In this document: positions 10,641 through 21,724 of the stretch, piece by piece
How the letters are laid out: each line of letters begins with the position of its first letter
How positions within the stretch are numbered: position 1 is the stretch's first letter
Program-made: the position numbers and the translations under genes
Assembly: GCA_036245525.1 (NCBI GenBank)
Contig: BTPG01000001.1
Coordinates: 183,898,663 to 183,962,662 of the forward strand
Source of the DNA: Semisulcospira habei
Taxonomy: Eukaryota > Mollusca > Gastropoda > Semisulcospiridae
Length of the DNA: 64,000 bases
Reading direction: 5' to 3'
The notes under the pieces: model-generated
Seen by the model: only the letters and a program-made list of their open reading frames with translations
Databases searched by the model: none
What the model was told of the DNA's origin: nothing

Positions 10641-12537
10641 GTAGGTTGATTGAAAGTCAGACACCAAATCATCTAAGCTGGACATTGTGCCAAACATAGC
10701 ATATAAACAATAATTTGCAGCTGGTATCTTGTGCAAGTACCTCCCATTGCAGTTTAAAGACTGACAAAGCAAACGGTCACATGTTAGTGCACATAAACAT
10801 TAAGTTGTAGCATATGTCTTACAGAGCTTTGCTGATGGCCAATTTGATATGCATATTTAAAAAAAGAACAAACCTATTCCAAAACTAAAATTTAATATGA
10901 TTATGGTGAGCTTCGACACTGTGATTATTATCATGTCAGTGGCTTTGACCGTTGGTTACGTACAGTTTAACTGATATGATTGAGTTCTAAGATGAATGGC
11001 GGAATTTGTTCATAGATTCATTCCCCCCCCCCCACCCATCCACCACCCTCAAAAAAAGGAATCTGCAAGTGTTTCATTTTCATATGGTAAATAAGGACAT
11101 AATAACAGCTGAGCAGTTAATTACACAATTATTTCCAATATACGCAGGTAACTGCCACTGGGTCAACTTTGCTATATTTAGACGAGTCAACCAGCATGAA
11201 TCCGCCCAGACGTGAATGTACCCAATGTATATTTGTACTATTCTATTTGCATGGATTCAGGCCTGAGTGGATCCATGCTTGCTGAAAAATATTTTGTGTA
11301 AATTGACATAAAATATTAACACAGACTATATTAACATCTAAATTACAAGTGGAATTGCAGCATCATAATTGTTCACAGGGCTGATTCTCGCCTGGGCCAC
11401 TTTATTCACATTGGGTAGCTTTCCGCCAGGCAGATTCAGGCTGGGAAGATTAACACCAACATATAGAGATTTTGATTTTGTCAGTAAACAGCAAACAGAA
11501 GTAGAATACATCTTGAAGTAAGCATTTCCTAAAGTTTCAGACCTGTACGTACACATACACAAGGCGTTTCATGCCAAAAGTATGTTCAGCAGTGAGGTTA
11601 GTGTAACTAGACATGACATCATTTTTATCTTAAAAAAACATGGTTACTTTACTTGTCAGCTTTCTAGATCTGCCCGCCTATGTCGTCATGGGCATGCTAT
11701 TGAATTCACCCCACTACGACTCATCCTAAAAAGTTTCTTCTAAAATAGAAGAGGGCTAGACTTTAAAATGATGATCACAGAAAGTTCTGATTCTCTTGAG
11801 TTTTGTGATTCAAATTTCTTTGTTTTAAACAGTCCACATATGATGTGGGTTAACATATCTCACAAGAAATTTTGCTTGTCACAGCTAGTGTATCCAGTTT
11901 TGTTTACTTTCCCCACTAATTAAAAAACCCTATGTCCTTCATGGCAGCCAAGAGCAATAATTCTTTCAGACTGCAGGATTCATGTTATTAAGAAACCACA
12001 TCAGTTGAAAAATGTGCATCAAGTTATTGTTGAAACTTTATAATCTCACCATTTATAACTGACATGATGCACAATAGGAGCAATACTCTTTCCATTAATT
12101 TTCATTGGGAGAAAAAATACCACGTGGTTGCAGAGATATCAGCATTTACAATGTGGCAAACATTATTTACTTCAACAAAATTCATTTATTTTTGATCTTT
12201 GATAAACTTATTCTCTGTTCTTCTGCATGCACAATTGTAATAAAATATTTTTAGCTATGTGTAAGACTAAAAGAATTTGAATTTTAGTTTAGGAGTTTAT
12301 GGAGATTTAACGCTGTATAAGACAAACTTTGTGTTCGCTACTGCTCTTTAAAACTCCTCAAAACACACCTATTTATCTGATTATGTTGCAAATTGTTGTC
12401 AAATTGTACAAGGGAAGAATCAACATCTTGTCTATTTTACAAGTTATAATGAGTATCTTCAAGTGTAACAAATCTCTTGTTCGCCAACCTCGGTAAGTTT
12501 TCGCTGCTAGTACTGTGAATTGTGCCAAACTTTTTGT
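10641..12537 (+). other. intron, nothing firmly recognised
   Basis: A/T-rich intronic sequence without coding signals. A phrase near 11190-11215 (CATGAATCCGCCCAGACGTG) has a weak parallel at 43618-43645 (CATGATTCCGCCCAGCATAA), which may point to an old shared repeat. There are no recognisable terminal repeats. Confidence 0.5.
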
Positions 12538-12760
12538 GAACTGAACTGAACTGAACTGAAACTTTATTTTGTAAGGATGAAGACATTAGGCACGTAAGCC
12601 TTTTTACACATCTGTCCTTAATAACATTTTAAATATAACAGAAGAAAAGGTAACAAGACAAATACAATTAAATTTTAAAAAGATAATGATAATAATAATA
12701 ATAATAAAATTAAAGACACACAGATTCAGTCAGATGTAAGTCAGCACAAGGGTAATGCAT
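12538..12760 (-). repeat. LINE 3' tail-like fragment
   Basis: The plus strand reads (CTGAA)n and then CTTTATTTTGTAAGGATGAAG. Inverted, this looks like the 3' end of an L2/CR1-like element finishing in short tandem repeats. An (AATAAT)n stretch follows at about 12690-12710. No coding part remains. Confidence 0.35.
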
Positions 12761-12798
12761 GATGTTTGTTACTGAAGTGATGTGTTTCTATCACGCAT

Positions 12799-12802
<4 letters not shown>

Positions 12803-12834
<32 letters not shown>
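12803..12834. repeat. (AC)n microsatellite
   Basis: About 15 dinucleotide units in intron 3 of the visible gene. Confidence 0.95.
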
Positions 12835-12837
<3 letters not shown>

Positions 12838-12896
12838 TGAAAGTAGCTTAGACAGTGAGCTCTTTTGTTATGATAATGGCTCTTTTACAGACACTT

Positions 12897-13165
12897 TCTG
12901 GCTCATGTGTGAAGCAGAAGTGAGTATGTTCAGGGCCAATGGTCATCTGTCGGTCATCCGTCTGGCGTCCACTGTCATCCGTGGTAAACTTTAATGTTGG
13001 CATTATCTTGCAGACTAAGCCACAGTCTTCCCCAAACTTGGCCCAAGGATACTTTGTGGCAAGACCTTTCAAATTAAACATACCAATTTCATTGACCGCT
13101 CTCAAAGGTCAAGGTCACAGGGAATTAGGAAATAGGTAAAAATAGCCATATTTTGACAAAGTTTG
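12897..13165 (+). repeat. GGTCAAGG repeat, copy 3, left part
   Basis: Begins TGGCTCATGTGTGAAGCAGA and runs through the GTCATCCGTC-rich head, CTTGGCCCAAGGATACTTTG and CAAAGGTCAAGGTCACAGGG. It stops in TTTGACAAAGTTTG where DIRS element A starts, and continues at 19566 (CCTAAAATACTATTTGCAAC), so A is inserted inside this copy. Confidence 0.85.
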
Positions 13166-13184
13166 TTTGTTTTATCAAAATACA

Positions 13185-13356
13185 TTACCGATGGCATTAC
13201 TATCTGGAATACACTCTATTGCCTATAGATTTCAGCAAAAGTTGTGTGTAGCACACAACTGGGGAGGAGACACCGGGGATCCAAGCACTAGGACCCCGGG
13301 TGGCCTCCCCTTACTACCCTATCCCGGCGAGCACAGGGCGACCTTGTCAGTTTCAC
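13185..13356 (+). repeat. DIRS A left inverted terminal repeat
   Basis: From TTACCGATGGCATTAC to CAGTTTCAC. It is the reverse complement of 19353-19524, with one mismatch seen in 172 bp. Such high identity suggests recent insertion or copying of one end from the other during replication. Confidence 0.93.
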
Positions 13357-13664
13357 TCATAGCTCGACCGGGGACGGTCGAGTTTTTGCCTTTCTCCATT
13401 CAACGGGTTTTTTCGTCTTCAATGGTTTTTGACTTTGGGCTTGAATTGGAGTCTTTCGATTCAGCCCTGGACTCACTACATTCGTGGCTTTTCCTTTTGG
13501 CAATTGGACTAATTGTGAACTGTGCGCCGACCGGTTTTTACCGGCTCTGACTTTGTGAGCTTCACCCTTGGTTTGGCCTTGGGGTTCGACGACGCACGTG
13601 ACTTGTGCCCTGCTGTTTTGTGCACGGTTGACTTTCTTCGCCTGCGTAGTTGGCCTAGGGCCTT

Positions 13665-14564
13665 ATGGCTTCTTCTGTGTCGAAGACTTGCCTCCTTTGC
13701 GGGGACTTACAGTGGCCGGACGATGCACACGACTCTTGCTTGCCGTGTTCGGGCTGTTCTTCGGATGGAACGTGTGACGTTTGCGCCGCATGTGGGACTT
13801 CTACAGGCGTGACCGGCCCCCTCGCCCGCTTCTGTCTCCCCGGGATCCTCCACGGGTGGACGCACTTCCCTCGGCGCTTCGGGCTCCTCTCCGCTCTGTC
13901 GTTCGGGCTTTCCGGCCCACAGGTAAGTCCCCTTCTTGTACCGTTACCTCGCAGGTTCTCCCTCCCCTCTCCGAGTCTTCGGAGCAGGGTAGGCGAGTTT
14001 CGGAGTCACGCTCCCCACGCTCTGCTTCGTTAGCGCGTGGCTTGAGCCCCATATCGTTTCCCACCCCCTGCTCTGCTTCGGGCGAGCGGTCTGGGAGAGC
14101 TAAGCGTTCGTCGGCCACCCCCGGCTCTAGGTCTCCGGAGTGGGGGCGGGTGACTGAACGCAAGCATAAGAAAGAGAGTAAACGTGATAAGAAAAGCTCT
14201 CGCTCATGCACCGAGGCTTCGGAACGTGACTCGAGACCGTTAGTAATGCTGCCTCCCCGCTCTGTGTTTTCCGAACGGGCCCGGCATGCTTCGCTTTCTT
14301 CCCCCCCCCCCCCCCCCCCCCCCCCCCGCCCGCCCCGTCTCGCCTGGGCGGGCTAAATTGTCCCCTCCCCGCTTCGCTTCGCCTGAGCGGGCTTGGCGTG
14401 ACCTTAGACTGTCCCCCCCCCCCCCCCCCCCGTCTCGTATCGACCAGACGGGCCCGGTGTGACTTGGACCCTCGCTTCGAGGCTTCGGAGCTGGGGCAGC
14501 GGGCTCATAAATCGTCCCCTCCCCGCTCCGCCTTTCCTGAGCGGGCTTGGCGTGACCCTAGACT

Positions 14565-14604
<40 letters not shown>

Positions 14605-16117
14605 CCTCGTATCGACCAGGCGGGCCCGGTGTGACATCATCGCGCGTCCCTCACGGTCCGAGGCATCGGACGTGGGGCCGCGTGCCCGGTATTCGTCCCC
14701 TCCCCGCTCCGCCTTTCCTGAGCGGGCTAGGAGAGACACTTTTCGGTCCCCCCCCCCCCCCCCCCCGCACCGGTTCTCCCGGGCGGGCCAGGGGTGACCA
14801 GGCCACTTCCTCGGTATTCCGATCGTGGTTTTGTCACTCACGTCGGCTTCCGCGTGCGGGTCCCGACTTCGAGGTGGACCGTCGCTTTGCCACGGTCCCT
14901 CCGTCGCCGCGGCGCCCCTCTTTGCGTGCGTCGCGGGCGGCTGCGTCTACCTCGCGCGCAGCGGTGCGGCGCTCTCGTAGCCGCTCGCCCCTTTCGTCTT
15001 TTCCGCGAGAGGATCAGTTTTTGGAGCCGGATGTCCTCAGCCTTCATCCGACGGACTCGGCCTCGGCGATCTTCTTGCAGGACTCGGCGGCTGGATCTCC
15101 GTCCCGCCTTTCCGCTGTCTCGTCGGCCTCCGCCTCGTCAGACGTTGCCAGCCCATCGCTCGGATCACAGAAGGTCCAAGCCCTGGGTGAGGCTTCCAGG
15201 CTTATCGCCAAGTACCTACCTCCCGACTTCTGTCCGCCTTCGCCTCCTCCGAAGAGACAGGCTTCGGCCATGGTCGACGCGCAGAGGCAAGTCAAGCGCC
15301 GCAAGTCCCTCCCGCAGCCAGCCGGCTTCCGGGACCTCACCGATGCTTTCTCCGCCCAGCTGCGAAACGACGCTTTCGGCGACACGGGATACTTTACTGC
15401 CGCTCGATGGCCGGTGGGAATCAACTTGAGCTTCCGCCAGGCCTGGTACGCTGGACACTCCCAAGCCTTCGCCGTACCTCTTCCAGCGGTGGATGCGGCG
15501 GCCTTAGTACAGGCGGGCGCCCGCAGACTCGTCCAGAACTCGTGGCCTCGGCCTCTCGACAGGATCGCCTCCTTAGCGCGGAACTCGCTGGCGTGCTCGG
15601 GATTTTTGGAACTGGCTACCCAGGCAGCCCTGCAGTGCCTACAGGATACGTGGGACCTGGAGGTTCAGTCCCCGCTCCGTGACGTGCAGTCCATCCTGAT
15701 AGCGGCCAACCGGGCCGCCTACCATTCTTCCGCCAACGCCATGGCAGCAGCTGCCAATTGTGACCTCTGGAGGAGGGATACCCTTTTGCGCCTCTGCTCG
15801 GACCTTCCCTTGTCAGTGAAGACCCAGCTCCGTCAAGCCCCCTTAGGTGGTCCTCAGCTGTTCGGCGACACTTGGCACACCGTTAAGGAATCTTCCAAGG
15901 ACTTGTGGCCCAAGCCGGCATCTACCCCAGCCTCGACCCGCTTTCGCGCCCCCCGCCGGCCGGGGGTCATGCCCGGCGGTCTTTCAGGCCCTCTGTTCCT
16001 CCAGTCGGATCTTCACGAGGTCGGGCCCGTCCATTCCAGGCTCCTCAGGCCGGCCCCGCCCCTCGCCCTTCTTGGCCCCGCGGTGCCCGTAAATCGGGCC
16101 GCGGTCGGGCTCATTGA
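13665..16117 (+). pseudogene. DIRS A ORF1 (gag-like), broken
   Basis: Starts at ATG 13665 (MASSVSKTCLLCG). The N-terminus has a Cys/His cluster: C-x2-C, then H-x3-C-x2-C and further C-x2-C pairs. The frame shifts near 13790 into WDFYRRDRPPRP, a phrase conserved in the other copies. A repetitive Ser/Arg/Pro region with four poly-C runs follows. From 14631 the frame holds RSRSRSPL, then ALGEASRLIAKYLPPD, SLPQPAGF, WYAGHSQAFA and NRAAYHSSANAMAAAANCDL, the conserved ORF1 body. A further shift near 15950 leads to a basic C-terminus ending at TGA 16115-16117. The function in DIRS elements is presumed structural or nucleic-acid binding. Confidence 0.8.
14252..14770 (+). repeat. four tandem units each with a poly-C run
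   Basis: A unit of about 110-180 bp contains CTCCGCCTTTCCTGAGCGGG, then GGCGTGACC-like text and a pure C run. C runs lie at about 14301-14327, 14413-14431, 14567-14603 (37 bases) and 14748-14766. The array falls inside ORF1, so changes in run length shift the frame. Confidence 0.85.
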
Positions 16118-18196
16118 CTCGCCCCGCCTCCGCCCCCGCCCTCAGTACTCGGGTCTCCTGTCGGCGGGCGGCTGTCGCTCTTCAGTGATCTTTGGAGATC
16201 ACTGTTCCCGGACGACCCCTGGATTCTTTCCACGGTTACCTCAGGCCTGCAACTTTCGTTCCTGTCTCCTCCGCCTCTTCGCAGGTCACCCATGTGGACC
16301 CAGGAACCGCTCGACGGCACACAGGCAGACGCTCTGCGCGGGGAAGTTGCGGCCCTCCTCACCAAAGCGGCGACAGAGGTGGTTTCGCGGCAGGACTCTC
16401 CGGCGTTCTACAGCCGACTCTTTCTAGTCCCCAAACCAGGCGGCAAGTGGCGTCCAGTTATCGACTTATCAGCGCTAAACAAGTTCATTTTGGCCCCTCG
16501 CTTCAGGATGGAGACGGCCAGGACACTCCGTGCGGCCGTCCGGCCGATGGACTTCGCGATCAGCCTCGATCTGTCAGACGCCTATCTGCACGTCCCGATT
16601 CATCCGTCGTCTCGCCGGTACCTTCAGTTTGCCTTTGGGGGGATCGTCTACCAGTTCTGCGCCCTTCCTTTCGGCCTCAACATCAGTCCGTGGGTATTTA
16701 CAAGACTGCTCGACGCAGTGATGGCCTACTTCCGTCAGCGCTCCTTGAGCCCGGCCTCCAATTACTTGGACGACCTTCTACTGCGCAACTTGGTTTCCGC
16801 AGCACTCCAGACGGACAGAGATGCCCTGCTTTCCCTTCTGCGTCGTCTCGGTTTCCTGCTCAATTTGGGGAAATCTGATCTTTCTCCCTCTCGATGGTTT
16901 CTACATCTGGGGATGGAATTCCTGACCGACCTCAACCTTGTCCGCCTGCCTCTGGCCAGGCGACAGAGGATCGTCGACTTAGCGACTTCGATGGGGATGG
17001 GATCCTCCTTCACCGCCAGGGTCTGGCTTCAACTCCTGGGCCTCCTCAGTGCGGCTGCGGACCTGCTTCCCTTGGGCAGACTTTATGCTCGGCCTCTCCA
17101 GCTACATCTCCTTCTTCACTGGCGACCCTCCTCGGGCGCTCTGTCGGATCTAGTACCAGTCACTCCTCTGGCTCGTCCTCACCTCGAGAGGTGAGCGGAC
17201 CTCGCTTGGCTGGCTTCGGGGGTGCCCCTACACTCCCCACCGCCTCGGTGGTCTCTCTGTACAGATGCGAGCCAGGCCGGCTGGGGCGCGCACCTGTTAC
17301 CGGATTTTCTCTCGGCCTCGGGCGTTTGGCCTTGGGAGCTGTTAGGGAATCACATCAACTGGCTGGAGCTGAAGGCAGTTGGGTTGGTACTCGACGTTTG
17401 GCAGGAGACCTTGGCCAATCAGGAAGTCCTCGTGCTCTCCGACAACTCGACGGTGGTGGCTTACATACAGAATCAGGGGGGCACTCACTCGCCCTCCCTT
17501 TGCATTCTACGGTACCACCTTCTCCTCTGGTGCAGGGATTGGGGCATTACTCTACGTGCCCGCCACATCCCCGGCCACCTCAACGTGATTGCGGACGCCC
17601 TGTCTCGACGCGGACAGTTGCTCCACACGGAGTGGTCCCTACGCCCAGATATTTTTCGCCTGATCTGCTCTCACTGGGAAACGCCGCTAGTGGATCTGTT
17701 TGCCACCAGATAGAACAACCAGCTCCCGGTCTACGTCTCTCCAGGCCCGGATCCGCTCGCTTGGGCAGTGGACGCACTCGCCATCCCTTGGGACGGCCTG
17801 TTTGCTTACGCCTACCGGGGGGGGTCAGTCCTCGTTCCGAAGGTGCTGCGGAAGCTTCTAGGATGCTCGGCGGTCCTCTTGCTGGTGGCCCCCTTCAACT
17901 GGACCAAGAGCTGGACCACGGACCTCCTCGCGCTTGTGACGGACCCTCCCCTGGAGCTTCCTACCCCTCCCACGATGCTCAAGCAGCTCCGTCAGCAGCT
18001 CTTCCATCCGTGCCCGGAACGCCTCCGCCTACACGCTTGGAGGTTGTCCGGCAAGCCCTCGCCGCTAGAGGTTTCTCGGATGCTGCAGTGGCGGCAATTG
18101 CAGCAGCCCGCAGACTCTCTACAAGGAAGGTGTACGAAGGCAAGTGGAGGGTCTTTCAGACTTGGTACGCCTCCCACTGACCTCCCACTGACCTAG
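16118..18196 (+). pseudogene. DIRS A pol: RT, RNase H, Dam-like region
   Basis: Single frame from the codon after TGA 16117. It opens with VGGRLSLFSDLW and DDPWILSTV, the known lead-in of DIRS reverse transcriptases. RT blocks are KWRPVIDLSALNKF, SLDLSDAYLHVPIH, LPFGLNISPWVF and the catalytic YLDD (about 16772). An in-frame TGA lies at 17192-17194. RNase H follows with SLCTDASQAGWGAHL, ELKAV, LSDNSTVVAYIQ and HIPGHLNVIADALSR. A TAG at 17711-17713 interrupts DLFATR. The next part, to LLVAPFNWTKSW, corresponds to the Dam-like methyltransferase region reported for DIRS1-like elements. Two stops make it inactive. Confidence 0.88.
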
Positions 18197-19053
18197 CCTC
18201 CCACCAACTGGCGGAGTTCTTCCTGTGGCTCTTCGACGACCAAGGCTTAGCCCCGGTCACCTTCAAGGGCTACCGCGCTATGATCGCGGACACCTACCGC
18301 CACCTGAGTCTTTCGGACCCAGGCGCCTGCACGGATCTGTCGGATTTACTGGCTCATTTTGAACTCCGACGTCCGTTTTCACGTTCCCTAGTACCCCGGT
18401 GGGATCTTGCCTGGGTACTGACGTGGTTGAATACGGACCGGTTTGAACCCCTCCCCTTGGCTCGGTTCTCAGATTTGACCCGGAAAACCTGTTTCCTTCA
18501 GGCTCTCGCTACAGCGTCCCGAGTCAGCGAGCTTCACGCTCTCTCGATGCTCCCAGCCTGTTTGCAGCTTCGGTCCGACGGCTCTGCACAGCTGCTCCCC
18601 GATCCGTCCTTCCTGGCCAGGAACCGCCGCCCCGCGGCGGCCCCTCAGATGCTAACTATACGGCCCCTCCGGGGAGCGGACCTCTCCCCTGGATCGCGGC
18701 AACAGGACCCAGTGCGGGCGCTAAGGATTTACCTGCGCCGCTCTAAGCCGCAGCGCCGGGGGCGCTCACGCCTCTTCCTACCTTTGTCCGCGTGCAGACA
18801 CGACATCTCGGCCCAGACCTTGTCATCCTCGCTGCGGTGGGTGATTAGGTCAGCCTACCAGGACCTCTCCCCACGCGGCGCTGAGCTCTTACAAATCCGG
18901 GCGCTTGAAGTGAGAGCAGTAGCCACCAGTCTAGCCCTGGACCGCAACTGCTCGGTCAAAGATATTGTGACAGCGGGTGGCTGGCGCTCAGACTCCACTT
19001 TCGCACGCTTCTACCTTAGAGACCTATCCGGCCAACGTGACTCCCTGGCATGA
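17960..19053 (+). pseudogene. DIRS A tyrosine recombinase, broken
   Basis: Overlaps the end of pol in another frame, as usual in DIRS elements. The N-terminal helical part begins near LEVVRQALAARGFS (18030) and is cut by TGA at 18178-18180, next to a short tandem copy of CTCCCACTGAC. The catalytic part runs to 19053. Arg lies in ATASRVSELHAL, the second box reads LEVRAVATSLAL, and Trp and Tyr lie in GGWRSDSTFARFYLRD. In copies B and D the second box is HEIR or HKVR; here the His position is Leu. Likely dead. It would join circular DNA to a TTT target. Confidence 0.85.
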
Positions 19054-19209
19054 GTGGGCGACTTCTCCGCGGCCCAGCACTCCCTCCGAGCGCCGCTGGC
19101 GTCTTAGTTACGTCATAGCTGAAATCGTCGGGAGTTCTCTCTCGATGGGGCCGGCGGAGTGGTTGGGTTATGGTTTAGGTACGGCACCCTCCGCCTGTTC
19201 GCCATTCTT

Positions 19210-19307
19210 CCAGATAGTAATGCCATCGGTAATGTATTTTGAAAAAAACAAATGAATTTTTTTTTCTAAAATGTATTTCTTTGAAAAATACTTACCGATG
19301 GCATTAC
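19210..19307 (+). repeat. DIRS A internal complementary region (ICR)
   Basis: The first half (CCAGATAGTAATGCCATCGG through GTATTTTGA) is complementary to the left end of the element. The second half (CTAAAATGTATT through ACTTACCGATGGCATTAC) is complementary to the right end. The two halves meet at AACAAATG, as if the ends were joined through one TTT. In DIRS-1 the ICR is thought to template closure of a circular intermediate. Confidence 0.9.
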
Positions 19308-19352
19308 TCGGATGGCCCTCCCACCTGCCCCGCTTGCCTCTTGTGGCTAAGT

Positions 19353-19524
19353 GTGAAACTGACGAGGTCGCCCTGTGCTCGCCGGGATAGGGTAGTAAGG
19401 GGAGGCCACCCGGGGTCCTAGTGCTTGGATCCCCGGTGTCTCCTCCCCAGTTGTGTGCTACACACAACTTTTGCTGAAATCTATAGGCAATAGAGTGTAT
19501 TCCAGATAGTAATGCCATCGGTAA
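19353..19524 (+). repeat. DIRS A right inverted terminal repeat
   Basis: Reverse complement of 13185-13356. The outer extension GTATTTTTC through TACATTTTAG to CATTT (19525-19565) is not shared with the left end but is copied in the ICR. Confidence 0.93.
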
Positions 19525-19565
19525 GTATTTTTCAAAAAAATACATTTTAGAAAAAAAATTCATTT

Positions 19566-20312
19566 TTCCTAAAATACTATTTGCAACTTCAAACCAAAAC
19601 TTTGTACAAAGATACCTGATAATAAGATCTTCCTGTGCATCATAACTTGGATGAGCCATGGGAAAGGTCAAGGGTAAAAAAAGATCAGGAAATATTTACC
19701 AAAAAATAGCCGTATTTTGACAAAAGATGTTTTTCTCAAATTCTGTTCATAACTTCAAACCCAAATTTGGTACAGAGATATCTGAATTTAAGACCTTCTT
19801 ATGCATACTAATTTGGATGACCCCTCGGAAAGGCCAAGGGTTGCAAGAGATCAGGAAATTGGTGACAAATACTAGTATAGATTTTTCTAGAAAAAAAAGT
19901 TGTTTTTTTCTCAAATACTATTTACAACTTAAACACAAACTTGGTTCAGAGATACCTGTTGCTAAGACCTTTGTATGCATGCTAAGTTGGATGACCCCTC
20001 AGGAAAAGTCAAGGGTCACAAGAAATCAGCAAATGATGTGAAAAAACATAGAATTTTAGCTGTTAGCACTTTTACAAAACTTTTCAACCGAATTTGGCAG
20101 AAAGGTAGCTGAGAAGAACTTTTTATGCATACTAGTTTGGTTCACCATTCGTAAAGGTCAGAGGTCGCAGGAGATTGGCAGAAGTGTGGAAACTGCATAA
20201 CATGGATAACATGTATGTTTGAGAAAACATGAATTTCTCAAGTACAAAAGCCAACCCTTTATTTTTGTTAAAAGAGGATCATTTATGTACATGAGCCTTA
20301 AGGGCTTTGCCA
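19566..20312 (+). repeat. GGTCAAGG repeat, copy 3, right part
   Basis: Continues the copy broken at 13165. Several units have GATACCTGATRATAAG, CTATGCATACTAATTTGGAT and AAAGGTCAAGGG variants. It ends in CATGAGCCTTAAGGGCTTTG with GCCATTC, a variant of the family 3' end. Confidence 0.85.
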
Positions 20313-21199
20313 TTCGTGTTTCATTTGTTATTGACCCTGACATAAGTCTTATTACTATGCAACACATGTAGTAACCTGTAACTTTAGTTGCGTAATGTTC
20401 GATGGCCCTAGCTTGAAGGTTCCGTATGACATAAAAAACAAGTATGCAGACTTCAAAGAACAAAAATCAGGCTGGCATCATGGAAAGATTGCATAGAAAT
20501 TCCCGACATCATGTCATTGTCATGTCATTGTCTTGGGCACGGTGATGTAATCAGATAGTATGCAGCATTGGCGACAAATGCAGTCATTCAATGCTGCGTG
20601 ATTTTTTCTGAAAAGATCGAAGACGAAGAGAAACAATGTGTCGGGTGTAAGTAGACAATAACTATTCTTTCTGACAGATAATTATGAGGCCAGCCTTGAG
20701 TAGGATTTTTGTTTGCTTTGTTACGTCTGTGGAGGTGCAGAAGAAAAGAGAACATCTCATGCAGCCATCTGCTCCCAGCATCCACCTCCCTCTCCTTCCC
20801 CTTACACCCACACCACGCAAAATCCTGCGCCGTACAACAAAGTATTTCTTCAAAATGTCATGCCTAGAACAGGATGCAAAAAAGCCAATACATCATAAGA
20901 CAAACATTTTATTACATAACAGATTTCTGTGTATCTAGCTCATGTGTTTCTTTTATCATTAGGTCTACATATGAGCTCTCAACACCCTGTCTTAAATAGA
21001 CACTTGGAAAATATGTACTGATCAAATGTGTGTCACCCGCAGCATTATGCATAATGATAGTCATTGCATACTTATAGTAATAGGCTTATGACCCTGAGTA
21101 TAGTTGTCTTCACTTAAACTAGTGACAGTGAGCTGTTGGTTAAGATTTCTTAGCGGCCAAACACTTATGAAAAATGTTTCATCTTGTATTTTGAACCAG
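20313..21199 (+). other. intron, nothing recognised
   Basis: Ends at the exon acceptor (AACCAG before 21200). Short frames on both strands have no recognisable motifs, and no repeats were identified. Confidence 0.6.
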
Positions 21200-21327
21200 A
21201 ACTGCCGCCACAATACATATGGAGACAACTGTGAGCTGTGCCAGCGTGGTTACTATGGTGATGCCACCAGGGGAAGTTCCAACGACTGCCAGAAATGTCC
21301 TTGCCCTTTGACAGAACCGCCGAACCA
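21200..21327 (+). CDS. HSPG2: perlecan-type exon: laminin EGF modules
   Basis: Acceptor AACCAG|AAC; donor CA|GTAAGT at 21327/21328. It joins phase 0 from the previous exon and leaves two bases. The peptide includes [30 protein letters not shown] and [11 protein letters not shown]. This is the second half of one laminin EGF module and the start of the next. [18 protein letters not shown] is the most conserved phrase of the perlecan domain III rod. Confidence 0.95.
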
Positions 21328-21586
21328 GTAAGTCCTAGTGATTACATTCTCAGGCTGTAAAACCCACCTGAAAATGTATTTTTTTAAATGAATGATCATG
21401 TCAAGGTTACTATGCTTGTCTCATTATGTAATGTCCAGGTGGTGTACCTGTAGCAGAATGTTTGTGTAGTGTGAAAGACTGTAGTTGTGTGCCTTATGAC
21501 ATTTGTATTAAAGCTCTCTTGGAATTGTCAGTAAACTTTTTTTTTTATCATCTAATTATTTGTCTTTATGACATTTTTATTTTAAT

Positions 21587-21636
21587 GTGTCCCAAGCCTG
21601 TGTCAGCAGGGAAGGACACTATAGAAAAGGTGCTAA

Positions 21637-21674
<38 letters not shown>
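21587..21674 (+). repeat. SINE/LINE 3' tail with (ATT)n
   Basis: GCAGGGAAGGACACTATAGA, then AAAGGTGCTAA and eleven or so ATT units. This resembles the GCRCTATAGAAA-type 3' tails of L2/CR1-mobilised repeats. Only the tail is present. Confidence 0.5.
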
Positions 21675-21724
21675 GTGTATTTAAGTGTGTTACAAAGGTA
21701 ATGGTACGTCTTTTACAGTTCATC

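Larger units (their letters stand above)
13166..19565 (+). mobile_element. DIRS1-like retrotransposon A
   Basis: A 6.4-kb tyrosine-recombinase retrotransposon. It has inverted terminal repeats (13185-13356 and 19353-19524) and an internal complementary region (19210-19307). Coding regions appear in the order ORF1, RT-RNase H-Dam-like, tyrosine recombinase. There is no protease or integrase. The left end begins TTTG (13166) and the right end stops at CATTT (19565). Joining the outer flanks rebuilds the interrupted GGTCAAGG repeat without target duplication. All three coding regions are broken, so it is inactive. It is the most GC-rich copy and has the most divergent ends. Confidence 0.92.

Noticed and set aside
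13801..14211. Minus-strand frames in GC-rich ORF1 of DIRS A
   Set aside because: Shadows of the sense frame caused by high GC and rarity of stops.
13166..19565. LTR retrotransposon (Gypsy or Copia) classification
   Set aside because: Termini are inverted, not direct. There is no protease or integrase, a tyrosine recombinase is present and there is no target duplication.
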